Source: Myxococcales bacterium (GTDB lineage: Bacteria; Myxococcota_A; Bradymonadia; REDH01). From it: 30,359 nt of DNA. How positions within the stretch are numbered: position 1 is the first letter of the stretch; each line of letters starts with the position of its first letter. The position numbers were made by a program, and so were the translations under genes. Shown piece by piece: positions 8,801-15,955 of the stretch. The stretch spans positions 1 to 30,359 of the forward strand of contig JACKDJ010000040.1 of NCBI GenBank assembly GCA_020633625.1, in the 5' to 3' direction. Under the pieces are notes generated by a model. That model was given only the letters and a program-made list of their open reading frames with translations, had not been told where the DNA came from and did not search any database.

Positions 8801-9168
8801 AGGACCCCGCGCGCGGCCTCGACGAGCGCGTCGACGTTCAGCGGCTTCGTGAAGTACTCCGTCGCTCGCGTCGGCAGCCGCTTGTGCTGCGCGAAGATCT
8901 CCTCCGTGGCCGTCGTGCTCATCAGGAAGATCGGCAACAACCCCGTCGTCGGCGACCTGCGAAGGTTCTTGCAGACCGAGTACCCCGAGATCCCCGGCAG
9001 CTCGACCGCCAGCACGACCAACTGCGGCAGCGTGGACTCCGCGAGCTGAAGACCGGTCTCACCGTCCGGCACGGACGAGACCTCCGCGCCGATCGCGCGC
9101 AGCGCCGCCCCGAGTGGCACGGCGGTGCCGGAATCGGACTCGATCAGTAGTACGCGCGGTGCCGCCAT
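5887..9168 (-). CDS. FrzS/AglZ-like protein: pseudo-receiver domain, long coiled coil, acidic tail
   Basis: The protein has 1093 residues, starting at the ATG at 9168 just before the receiver fold. Residues 5-125 form a receiver domain in which the phospho-acceptor Asp is Ala54 (LVVLAVELPG). His95 (AQHKRL) and Tyr105 (EYFTKP) have the same 10-residue spacing as His92 and Tyr102, which matter in the Myxococcus FrzS pseudo-receiver; Lys108 is kept. Residues of about 200-790 are an almost uninterrupted Ala/Glu/Arg-rich coiled coil. The last 300 residues are Pro- and Asp/Glu-rich, with a duplicated motif (SVRPVLPSDSQFTLSDDD). FrzS and AglZ are polarly localised motility proteins in Myxococcus with this layout; AglZ is the closer match in size and in the VCKNL and TEEIFAQHKRL stretches. 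It has its own promoter. A role in polarity or gliding is inference. Confidence 0.85.
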   Translation of the reverse strand: MAAPRVLLIESDSGTAVPLGAALRAIGAEVSSVPDGETGLQLAESTLPQLVVLAVELPGISGYSVCKNLRRSPTTGLLPIFLMSTTATEEIFAQHKRLPTRATEYFTKPLNVDALVEAARGVLGIEAAPADDLAGLIENEIAQALESDLFAPDDSVLPDAAAAVETSRGGGQATPAVSVDVVRLSRPTVDSAAAGEAAAEELGAARRAQADAEARLSDSMARAQEAEASVARLELTVATSAAQLAAVEQRAAAAEERARAAEARATEPPRAASDSTSATSARELLTLREALNGKEREVLELKDEIFKRDHRIIEGEEALASRDAELERTRDAHAKTQSEAAALAADLAVANQRVVDASSAAQAAAAAHAEETAAAATKLAEESARATAAEERAAELEFERDAVSAELAQLKAGSAELEAGLEAARGEIAQMQARGAELEAGLEALRSDRDAVAEARDSVSTERDGLAAELATAREQIAALEAAVAATAEERDAARAEASLLRESLDEAHSRGQETERRLTVELEGVRGELGEARAELEAAGEALRSVSSEKSALDASLASTQEEVARLGEELAAANAGLATALGELTDAKAAIVAAERATDDTRVAAERAMAETLRMHAAELESTRETAEAALAHTRDAAAATTARAAETIAALEADAAAAVQAAATLREDRDALAVAYRDREAELIAAIDETGIQIIEVRAGFEAKLRAADQTIEALGEDVRALAKHRRELRAALDTAREQVGAVAAAIGADIPPPPLPEAPEPRAGALLVAYAETTVPELRLPAIPEAATPVTRTVDTPTVREHGPLGEVPVVELPPIASSSALSAPPVAVDVDEPAGELTAAVDIVPADQTDEAPEILPTADDLGNTPNTDVNNAPADVELATADEADDVGDEPGAESADDSAPSAQSAGTSVRPVLPSDSQFTLSDDDAGSDEALPESDSERALTSVRPVLPSDSQFTLSDDDAVDDDEGYGESVELSDEVESPEQSDPLDALLADMVDEREYRPSASRSFSESGGGPSLPRIDRSGSGSQYGISDENVADESRGPSLSDDGPLVPLDPVVVESPDDLVDLDPTSIDVDADAIDEDDFI
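6269..6430 (-). repeat. 57-bp direct repeat within the acidic tail of the FrzS/AglZ-like gene
   Basis: Two copies, 6269-6325 and 6374-6430, differ at one base and are 105 bases apart, which keeps the frame. Each encodes TSVRPVLPSDSQFTLSDDD. The near identity suggests a recent duplication or selection for two copies of a short binding motif. Confidence 0.9.
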
Positions 9169-9199
9169 TCGTGCCAACCTTCGGGGCGAGGTGGCGCCA

Positions 9200-9229
9200 A
9201 GAATAGGAGATCGGCACACGGGGTGTCAA
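9200..9229 (-). promoter_or_regulatory. Sigma70-type promoter of the FrzS/AglZ-like gene
   Basis: The minus strand carries a perfect -35 TTGACA (9229-9224), an 18-base spacer and a -10 TATTCT (9205-9200). The predicted start near 9193 leaves a leader of about 25 bases to the ATG at 9168. Confidence 0.65.
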
Positions 9230-9276
9230 CTTCACCCAGTCCTGGATTCTCGCGTGATTTCATCTACTTAGTTTCA

Positions 9277-9288
9277 CCTACATGTAGG
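9277..9288. promoter_or_regulatory. 12-bp palindrome upstream of the FrzS/AglZ-like promoter
   Basis: CCTACATGTAGG is a perfect palindrome. Its centre is about 90 bases upstream of the predicted transcription start, a position typical for an activator site. The regulator is unknown. Confidence 0.35.
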
Positions 9289-9479
9289 CGAGACTGGTTG
9301 CCACCCCGCGTCCCTGTACCGCCCGCCGGCAGGCTGGCCGTCGCGTCGTGGTCCGACCTGCCCCACGCGCCGGGCTTCGCGCTCGGCCCCGCCCGGGACG
9401 GCGGGGTAGCAACAGATTCGGCGACGGTGCCCGGCTCGCCGACGCTCCGCCCACCGCAGCCTCGCTCGTTCCGCGCGGA

Positions 9480-10532
9480 CTAGACCTCGCGCCCTAGCGG
9501 CCACGTCGCCACCGCGTCGAGCGCCGCCGCGTCGAAACCCACCCCAGACGCGACGGCCGCCGCCGCGCGGGCGTACCCCGCGGCGCCGATCATCGCCGCA
9601 TTGTCGGTACACAGCGCGGGGGGCGCCACCGTGATCGCCACCCCAGCGTCGGTCCCCCGACGGAGAAACTCCGCGCGAAGCCACCGGTTCGACGCGACGC
9701 CGCCCGCGACGACGACTTGGCGATAGCGCAGGCGCCGCGCTGCCGTGAGCGTCTTGGACACCAAGACGTCGACCGCCGCCTCCTGGAACGCCGCGCAGAG
9801 GTTGTCGATCTCTGCCTCGGTCGACGATGGGTTGGCCTCGACGTACTGCGCGACGGCCGTCTTGAGCCCCGAGAAGCTGAAGTCCGCGCCCCCCTTGTGC
9901 AGCATGGGGCGCGGCATTCGCAGCGCCGTCCCATCGCCGCGGGCCGCCCGGCGGTCGATCGCCGCGCCCCCGGGATAGCCCATGCCGAGCAGCTTGCTGA
10001 CCTTGTCGTAGGCCTCGCCGACGGCGTCGTCGACGGTGCGCCCGACCTCCGCGTAGCGTCCCGGCGCCTCGCACGCGTAGAGCGATGTGTGTCCGCCCGA
10101 GACGACGAGGCCAACGAAGGGCCACTGCGGCGGGGAGAATCCCGGTGTCGTCTCGAGGAACGCGGCCATCACGTGGCCCTCGAGGTGGTTGACGCCTAGC
10201 AGCGGGATGTCGTGCGCGAACGCGAACCCCTTCGCGAACTCGATACCACACAGCAGCGCGCCGACGAGGCCGGGCCCCTGTGTTACGACGACCGCCTCGA
10301 TGTCGGCGGGCCCGACGCCTGCGGCCTGTAGCGCCTCCCGCGTCACCGTGGGCAGCGCCATGACGTGCGCACGCGACGCGAGCTCGGGGACAACGCCGCC
10401 GTACTGGGCGTGAAGCTCGACCTGCGAGTGCACGACGGAGCTCAGCAGGCGGTCGTGCCCCCCGAGCACCGCCGCGGCGGTCTCGTCGCACGACGACTCG
10501 ATCGCCAGGACCAGCGGGCTCCTGGCGCTCAT
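9480..10532 (-). CDS. tsaD: tRNA N6-adenosine threonylcarbamoyltransferase TsaD
   Basis: The 350-residue protein matches the TsaD/Kae1 family over its full length: IESSCDETA at the N-terminus, GVVPELASR at 46-54, the metal-binding HLEGH (His116, His120), VSGGHTSL, DFSFSGLKTA, GGVASN in the ATP-binding region and CTDNAAMIG near the C-terminus with the third metal ligand Asp. The enzyme adds threonylcarbamoyl to A37 of ANN-reading tRNAs together with TsaB, TsaE and TsaC. It starts 14 bases behind the stop of the receiver-TPR gene, so it is probably the second gene of that transcript. This pairing of an essential tRNA enzyme with a signalling protein is probably incidental. Confidence 0.96.
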   Translation of the reverse strand: MSARSPLVLAIESSCDETAAAVLGGHDRLLSSVVHSQVELHAQYGGVVPELASRAHVMALPTVTREALQAAGVGPADIEAVVVTQGPGLVGALLCGIEFAKGFAFAHDIPLLGVNHLEGHVMAAFLETTPGFSPPQWPFVGLVVSGGHTSLYACEAPGRYAEVGRTVDDAVGEAYDKVSKLLGMGYPGGAAIDRRAARGDGTALRMPRPMLHKGGADFSFSGLKTAVAQYVEANPSSTEAEIDNLCAAFQEAAVDVLVSKTLTAARRLRYRQVVVAGGVASNRWLRAEFLRRGTDAGVAITVAPPALCTDNAAMIGAAGYARAAAAVASGVGFDAAALDAVATWPLGREV

Positions 10533-10546
10533 CGGGCTCTCATCGC

Positions 10547-12760
10547 TCAGAGCGACTCGAGGATGGAGCGGACCTCGTCGGCACGACGGCTGTTGGGCGC
10601 CACGACGAGGAACTGCTCGTACGCCTCGCGGGCGCCGGAGGCGTTGCCGACCTCCTGGCGCGCGGAGCCGAGGGTGATCAGCGCGTTGCTGTTTCGGCCG
10701 TTGAACCGGACGGCCTGCTCGAGATAGGTGATCGCCTGCTGGGCGTGCCCAAGCTCATAGTGGGCGCTGCCGAGGTAGGTGTAGGCCTCGGAGCTGCGCG
10801 GGTTGGCGCGGACAGCCGCCTCGCAGGCCTCGATGGTCGCCGAGTAGTCGCCCGCCTGGTAGAGGTTCGCGCAGCGAGTGAGGGCGCGATCTGCGTCGGT
10901 CTCCTCCGCCGGCGGGGTGGGTCGAGGTGTCGGCGTTGTGCGCGGCGCGGACGGAGCGCTCGGCGCCGCGGCGGCGCGGCGGCGCGCGGGCATGTTCTCC
11001 GCGAGGTCGTACGCCTCGTCCTCCACGAAGTCGGCGGTCACCTGCGCGCGCTCTGTCGCCGCAGTTTGGGCCGCCGCGAGCTGAGCGGCGGCGGCCTGGG
11101 CGGCGAGCTCCTCTGGCGTTGGGCCAGCGGGGACCGCCGGCTCCGAGGCCTCAGCGGGCGGAGTCTCTGCCACCGGCGCCGGGTCACGTTGGGCGGGCCG
11201 CTGAGACAGCAGCATCAGCACCAGGATCACGGCGATCGCGCCGACCACCCAGTACACGATCGGGTTGATTCGCTCGCCCTGCGGCTCAGCGAACAGCTCC
11301 TCGTGGTGGCCGGTGACTTCCTTCTTCGCGAAGAACTGAGAGTCCTTGAAGAAGTCGTCCTCGAGACGGCCCGACATCGATGCAGTGGCGGCCGTCGGAT
11401 CGGCGACGGGCGGGTGCGCCGTCGCGGAGTGCGCGACCGGCGCGGACGCGACGTCGGGCGACATCGCCTGGGTAGCGCCGGCGAACGGCGCCACGACCGG
11501 GCGCGTGATCGCGGGCGGCGGCGGGGCCGGCGCAGCTGCGGCCGGAGCGACCGGCGCGGGGGCCGGCGCAGCTGCGGCCGCGACCGCAGCCAGCGCTCCG
11601 GCGCCAAGTGCCATCGTGGCAGCCGGCGCGGCCTCTTCGTGCATCGCCGCACGCTCGGACTCGAGGTGCGCCGCGACCGCGCTCGGCGCGGGTGCGGCGG
11701 CCGGCCGACCGAGACCTTCGGACAGAACGATGCGCTGCGTGTGGATCTGGCGCTCCTGCGCGGCGATCTCGTGCGCGCGTCGCTGCGCCTCGGCCTCGAG
11801 CGCTGCGGCGCGGCCCTGCGCCTCGCGCAGGACGCGCTCGGCCTGCTCGCGCGCGGCGTCGAGCTCGCGCTGTCGCTGCTCTTCGAGCGCCTGCTGCTGA
11901 GCGTCGAGCGCTTGGATCTGGGCCAGCTTCCGCTGCCGCTCTTCTTCCTCGCGCCGCAGCCGCTCCTCTTCCGCGCGGCGGCGGGCCTCTTCGGCGCGAC
12001 GGCGTGCCTCTTCGGCGATCCGCGCAGCCTCTTCGGCGGCGCGGCGCGCAGCCTCTTCGGCTTCACGGGCCTCGGACTCGAGCCGCGCCTGCTCCGCAGC
12101 AGCGGCGGCAGCGCGCGCCTCGGCCTCGGGGTCGACCGCGACAGTCGGGACGGTGATCGGAGCCAGCGCCGGACGAAGAACGTCCGCTGCGACCAGCGTG
12201 GGGACCAGGTCCGCCGCGAGTGCCGGGTCGACGCCGCTCTCGGCGATCGCGGCCCCAAGGGTGCGCTTGCCGTCGAACAACCGCACGAGCGCATTCGCGC
12301 CCTCGGGGAGCTTCCCGAGATTCGCGACGAACGAACGGTACTCCACTGTGTAGACGGCGCCGAGATCCAGCGCGGCCGACGGCGCGCCAAGGCCGAGGGC
12401 ACCGCGCAGCGCACCAACGAGCGCGCGGATGCGCACCGGCTTCGCGACTACCTCGACGGCGGCGCCCGCGCGGGCCGCAGCGCCATCCCGTGCTTCGTCC
12501 GGCGTCACAAAAATGACCGGCATCGCCGCCGTGGCCGGATCCATGCGGACCTGACCCAACAGCTCGAACCCATCCCCGTCCGTCAGCTGCGCGTCGACCA
12601 CGAGCGCCGCGAACGTGCTCCCGTGCAGCGCGATCAGCGCATCGAGCGTGCCCGAGACCGCCGTGACGGCGAACCCGTCCGCCGCAAGTCCCGCCTCGAT
12701 AAGCTGTCGGCTACGCGGGTCGCCATCGGCAACCAGAACACTCTTCACGTCCGCGCTCAA
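10547..12760 (-). CDS. Receiver domain, winged-helix-like module, coiled coil, single transmembrane helix and C-terminal TPR protein
   Basis: The protein has 737 residues. The TTG at 12760 is chosen because a perfect AGGAGG lies five bases upstream and the receiver domain starts right after it. Residues 5-120 are a complete receiver domain: Asp12 and Asp14, phospho-acceptor Asp56, Thr86, Lys107. Residues 128-200 form a small helical domain like those behind some myxobacterial receivers. Residues 212-345 are a charged coiled coil with EARRRAEEARRRAEEE repeats. An Ala/Pro-rich stretch (350-460) leads to a single transmembrane helix (500-518). The C-terminus (624-737) holds about three TPR units. 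The layout puts the receiver in the cytoplasm and the TPRs in the periplasm, with no enzymatic or DNA-binding output. I do not know a named homologue; an envelope-complex scaffold is a guess. Confidence 0.8.
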   Translation of the reverse strand: MSADVKSVLVADGDPRSRQLIEAGLAADGFAVTAVSGTLDALIALHGSTFAALVVDAQLTDGDGFELLGQVRMDPATAAMPVIFVTPDEARDGAAARAGAAVEVVAKPVRIRALVGALRGALGLGAPSAALDLGAVYTVEYRSFVANLGKLPEGANALVRLFDGKRTLGAAIAESGVDPALAADLVPTLVAADVLRPALAPITVPTVAVDPEAEARAAAAAAEQARLESEAREAEEAARRAAEEAARIAEEARRRAEEARRRAEEERLRREEEERQRKLAQIQALDAQQQALEEQRQRELDAAREQAERVLREAQGRAAALEAEAQRRAHEIAAQERQIHTQRIVLSEGLGRPAAAPAPSAVAAHLESERAAMHEEAAPAATMALGAGALAAVAAAAAPAPAPVAPAAAAPAPPPPAITRPVVAPFAGATQAMSPDVASAPVAHSATAHPPVADPTAATASMSGRLEDDFFKDSQFFAKKEVTGHHEELFAEPQGERINPIVYWVVGAIAVILVLMLLSQRPAQRDPAPVAETPPAEASEPAVPAGPTPEELAAQAAAAQLAAAQTAATERAQVTADFVEDEAYDLAENMPARRRAAAAPSAPSAPRTTPTPRPTPPAEETDADRALTRCANLYQAGDYSATIEACEAAVRANPRSSEAYTYLGSAHYELGHAQQAITYLEQAVRFNGRNSNALITLGSARQEVGNASGAREAYEQFLVVAPNSRRADEVRSILESL

Positions 12761-12921
12761 ACCGACCTCCTGCACGTATCGACACCGGCGGGGCGCCCAC
12801 TGGCGCGCGAACAAACCGGATTTCGCCCAGCGAGTCAAGGAGCGGCCCGATCCGGGACCCGGCGCGGATGGACCTTGCTCCGCTTCGGTCGACGCGTCGC
12901 GCCGCCCCACGCCCCCCAGTC
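12761..12921. other. 161-bp spacer between astD and the receiver-TPR gene
   Basis: It holds the candidate promoter at 12810-12838 and the AGGAGG ribosome site just before the TTG start. I see no terminator with a T-run behind astD. Confidence 0.5.
12810..12838 (-). promoter_or_regulatory. Candidate promoter of the receiver-TPR/tsaD unit
   Basis: On the minus strand TTGACT (12838-12833, five of six) is followed by a 17-base spacer and TTTGTT (12815-12810, three of six). The leader would be roughly 45 bases. Confidence 0.4.
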
Positions 12922-14400
12922 CTACTCGCTCCCGTCACCCCGGAGCACCGCGACCGGCCGCACGCAGTAGCGCAGGCTCCACGACCCGGCGGGCCGATGG
13001 TTGCCGGAACGCTTCACGCCACCGAACGGGAGCGCACCGCTCGCCCCCGCGGTCCCGCGGTTCCAGTTCACCAGACCGGCGTCGAGTCGGCGGCGAAGCG
13101 CCTCGAAGCGGGCCTCCGTCGCGCAGTGGACCGACATCGCGAGACCGTACGGCGTCGCGTTCGCCACGTGGACCGCCTCGTCGTCGTCGTCGATGACGTC
13201 GACCACCACCTCGGGCCCGAAGAGCTCCTCCGACGTCCGCGCACGCGCGGCGGCGCGGTCGACGACCTCGTGCAGCGCGGGACGCACCCACCACCCGGGA
13301 GCCGGGCCCTCGGCCTCTCCCCCGTCGACGACGGCACGCAGCCCGTCGAGCGTCCCTTGTGCAGCGACGAAGCGCGCGCGCGCGGCGTCGGTCGCCAACG
13401 GGCCGAGGTCTGTCCGCACGTCGAAGGGGTCGCCGAGCACGAGCCGCCGCACGCCGCGCTCCAACGCGGCGATCAACGGAGCGGCCACCGACCGCGCGAC
13501 GACCACGCGGCTCGTCGCCGTGCACCGCTGGCCAGACATCCCGTACGCCGCCCCGACTACCGCCGCGGCCGCAGCGTCGACGTCCGCGTCGCCGAGCACG
13601 ATCGCGGTGTTCTTCCCGCCCATCTCGAGTGCCAGGAGCTTCCCGGGCTGGTGCGCGGTCGCCCGGCGCAGCGCGACGCCGACCGCGTAGGAGCCCGTGA
13701 AGGCGACCGCATCGATCCCGTCGTGCGCTGCAAGCGCAGCGCCGACGTCGCCGCCTCCCTGGAGCAGCGAGAGCACCCCCGGCGGCGCCCCAACCGCGCG
13801 AGCCGCCGCCTCCCAGGCCTCGACGTAGAGCTGTCCGCACCCCGGCGCGACCTCGGACGGCTTCAAGATCACGGCGTTTCCGCCGAGCAACGCCGCGACC
13901 ACGTGCCCGTTCGACAGGTGAACCGGGAAGTTGAACGGTCCGAGCACCGCAAAGACTCCGAGCGGGCACGGCTCCCAGTAACCCGCGCCTCCGGAGAGAC
14001 GCTCGCCAACCAGCTCCATCGGCGCTCGCCCGACCAGCAGCTCGATCTTCGCGCGAAGCGCGCGCACCTCCGCCCGCGCGAAAGCCACCGGCTTGCCGAC
14101 CTCCGTCACGATCCCTCGCACCAGCTCCGGCTCGCGCGCGTCGAGCGCGTCGGCGAACGCCCGGACTGCCGCGATCCGGTCCGGCAACCCAGACGCAGCC
14201 CAGCCAACCCGAGCGCGGCGCGCTGACGCGACCGCCCCGTCGAGCGCCGCCAGCCCACTCTCGAACGCGCCGACCACATGCCGCGTGTCGAACGGCGCGC
14301 GAGACTCGAACGTCGGCTCGCCCCCGTGTGCCCAGCGCCCGTCGACGAACTGCCCCCGGGACGACGTCGTCCAAAGAGACGCGGTCCAGCGATCGGTCAT
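12922..14400 (-). CDS. astD: N-succinylglutamate 5-semialdehyde dehydrogenase (AstD type)
   Basis: This 492-residue aldehyde dehydrogenase has GPFNFPVHLSNGH and NAVILKPSE (cofactor binding), FTGSYAVG, the catalytic Glu in LEMGGKN, the catalytic Cys in GQRCTATSR, and EELFGPEV. The C-terminal stretch PFGGVKRSGNHRP with the preceding WNRGTAGASG is characteristic of AstD within the superfamily. It oxidises succinylglutamate semialdehyde to succinylglutamate in the arginine succinyltransferase pathway. Its ATG overlaps the astA stop (ATGA), with GGAG upstream. Co-location with astA supports the assignment. The other pathway genes (astB, astC, astE) are not in this window. Confidence 0.92.
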   Translation of the reverse strand: MTDRWTASLWTTSSRGQFVDGRWAHGGEPTFESRAPFDTRHVVGAFESGLAALDGAVASARRARVGWAASGLPDRIAAVRAFADALDAREPELVRGIVTEVGKPVAFARAEVRALRAKIELLVGRAPMELVGERLSGGAGYWEPCPLGVFAVLGPFNFPVHLSNGHVVAALLGGNAVILKPSEVAPGCGQLYVEAWEAAARAVGAPPGVLSLLQGGGDVGAALAAHDGIDAVAFTGSYAVGVALRRATAHQPGKLLALEMGGKNTAIVLGDADVDAAAAAVVGAAYGMSGQRCTATSRVVVARSVAAPLIAALERGVRRLVLGDPFDVRTDLGPLATDAARARFVAAQGTLDGLRAVVDGGEAEGPAPGWWVRPALHEVVDRAAARARTSEELFGPEVVVDVIDDDDEAVHVANATPYGLAMSVHCATEARFEALRRRLDAGLVNWNRGTAGASGALPFGGVKRSGNHRPAGSWSLRYCVRPVAVLRGDGSE

Positions 14401-15431
14401 GTCTCTCTCCGCGGAAGCGGGGTTGCGAGCACCTCATCGCCCGCCGCCACGCCGAGCGCGGCGGCGGCCGCGCCGGTCACCACGGGGGCAGACGTGGTGC
14501 CATCGCCATAGGCGCAACGGAACGGGGCTCCGAGCGGCGTCAGCAGCACCGTCGGGTCTTGGGGCGTCGCGTCTCGGGGCGTCGGACAATCGGCCACGAA
14601 GAGCTGCGCGCGAACGGCGTCGCGTACGACCCTGACGGCGTCGACGCGGGCTTCGAAGTGGGGCCCACCATCGAACGGATCGATGTGCCCGTTCGGCGCG
14701 AAGCCCACCGCGCGGAGTAGCCGCTCGGCGCCGAGACTCTGCGCGCCGACCACGCCGATCACCTCGCGAACTTCGGCCGGCAACAGCGCCACGTAGATCG
14801 GCGCCTCCGGGAACAGGCGGCGCATGAAGTCAGGGTCCGTCCGCGACAGTCGATCCGCCTCGGCATACGTCAGGCCGGTGAAGTGCCGGCCGACGTGGTT
14901 CCAGAGCCGGCTGCTCCCGTCGGCCTCGAACGGCGGCAGGAGCTCGGCCTGCAGCGTGTCGTGGAAGCGCGCCGGGTGGGCGGCGAGGTAGAGCAGCCGC
15001 GCGTACGACAGCAGCGCACCGAGCCGCTCCGGGCGCCGCCGATGCGACGGCGCCACGACGAGCGCACCTAGCTCCGTGTGTGGTGTGTACGACCCGCGAA
15101 ACCGGAGGACATCGTGCTGGAACACGCGACCGACCGCGGGTGCGTAGCGCTGGTCGATCTCGCGCACGAGCGAGTGGTGCGGGTCGGCAGGCGTCCCGTG
15201 GCTCGCGATCACCATCGAAACACCGACGACCCCGCCGCCTGTCGCGTCGATGAGCGCGAACAGGTACCTGGCGCTCGGCACCGCGGCCCCCGCAGCAAAC
15301 GCGTCGGTCGACTGCCGCAGCAAGGCGCCGAGCGCGGCGCGATCGTTCGGCAGGTTGACGGTGTCGAGGCTCCCCGCAAGCGCTTCGAGCGCGTCCAGGT
15401 CGGCGGCCTCTGCTTCGCGAACGAAGAACAC
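14397..15431 (-). CDS. astA: Arginine N-succinyltransferase (AstA type)
   Basis: The 344-residue protein starts at a GTG and has the AstA core: VREAEAADLDAL at the start, HTELGALVV at 118-126, a beta-alpha segment with the PSHRRRPERLGALLSYARLLYLA acetyl-CoA-like site, AELLPPFEADGSS, WNHVGRHFTGLTYAEAD, APIYVALLP and DPFDGGPHFE near 251-260. AstA uses succinyl-CoA and arginine (or ornithine) in the first step of the succinyltransferase route. It sits 26 bases behind the GtrA gene and overlaps astD by four bases. Some positions differ from the proteobacterial consensus, such as PHFE in place of the usual PTVE-like segment, so the exact amino-acid substrate could be ornithine rather than arginine. 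Confidence 0.88.
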   Translation of the reverse strand: MFFVREAEAADLDALEALAGSLDTVNLPNDRAALGALLRQSTDAFAAGAAVPSARYLFALIDATGGGVVGVSMVIASHGTPADPHHSLVREIDQRYAPAVGRVFQHDVLRFRGSYTPHTELGALVVAPSHRRRPERLGALLSYARLLYLAAHPARFHDTLQAELLPPFEADGSSRLWNHVGRHFTGLTYAEADRLSRTDPDFMRRLFPEAPIYVALLPAEVREVIGVVGAQSLGAERLLRAVGFAPNGHIDPFDGGPHFEARVDAVRVVRDAVRAQLFVADCPTPRDATPQDPTVLLTPLGAPFRCAYGDGTTSAPVVTGAAAAALGVAAGDEVLATPLPRRET

Positions 15432-15457
15432 GCGTCACCGTGAGTCGACGCCGCGCC

Positions 15458-15955
15458 CTACTTGGAGCGGTCGCGGAACGTCAGGTAGTGGTTCACAACG
15501 TAGTTGAGGGGAGTCGCGACCGCAACGCCGGTCAGGCTCGCGAGCTGCAGCGACAGCGCGCGCCCGTCTACACCTCCCACCGAGCGCTCCAGCACGAGCA
15601 TGTGCGCGACGGTCGCAGCGACGGACCATTGGATCGCCGCACCGACCCCGTTCGTCCCGTAGAAGACCGCGCACCGGCGAAACCAATCGGCGGTCCCGCC
15701 CTTCTGGCGATCCCCCCACGTCCAGAGGTCGTTCATCACGAAATTGGTGAAGATGCTGACCACGATCCCCGCACCGAGCGCGGTCGCCCGGCCCATGCCC
15801 GAATCGGTACCCCCGAGCAGCATCGCGCCGACGAACCAGACGATCGCCTGGTTCACGACGAGCCCGCTCGCGCCGACGATCGCGAACTTCACGATCCGCC
15901 GCTGCTCGCGCGTGAGCAGGAACCGGCGCACGTCACCATCGCTGGGAGCGCTCAC
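15458..15955 (-). CDS. GtrA-family small membrane protein
   Basis: The protein has 165 residues from the GTG at 15955. It has four membrane segments and GtrA-type landmarks: IVKFAIVGASGLVVN at 20-34, a FTNFVMNDLWTW helix-loop in the middle, and NYVVNHYLTFR near the C-terminus. GtrA-like proteins often work with polyprenyl-linked sugar transfer in the inner membrane, but many are of unknown role. The start overlaps the stop of the foldase gene by four bases (GTGA), so the two are probably translationally coupled. No glycosyltransferase gene is nearby, which is unusual for this family. Confidence 0.85.
   Translation of the reverse strand: MSAPSDGDVRRFLLTREQRRIVKFAIVGASGLVVNQAIVWFVGAMLLGGTDSGMGRATALGAGIVVSIFTNFVMNDLWTWGDRQKGGTADWFRRCAVFYGTNGVGAAIQWSVAATVAHMLVLERSVGGVDGRALSLQLASLTGVAVATPLNYVVNHYLTFRDRSK

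Larger units (their letters stand above)
9169..9479. other. 311-bp gene-free stretch between tsaD and the FrzS/AglZ-like gene
   Basis: It holds the promoter of the FrzS/AglZ-like gene (9200-9229), a 12-bp palindrome (9277-9288) in a locally AT-richer patch (about 9245-9285), and a GC-rich hairpin 74 bases beyond the tsaD stop (CCCCGCC 9387-9393 pairing with GGCGGGG 9400-9406) that lacks a T-run. I see no tRNA and no convincing small gene. Confidence 0.6.

Noticed and set aside
9480..10532. O-sialoglycoprotein endopeptidase
   Set aside because: This is the old name of the TsaD family; the conserved residues belong to the tRNA threonylcarbamoyl transferase.
10745..12970. Plus-strand frame of 741 codons opposite the receiver-TPR gene
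   Set aside because: The composition is Arg/Gly-rich with no domain. The minus-strand frame has a complete receiver, a membrane helix and TPRs.
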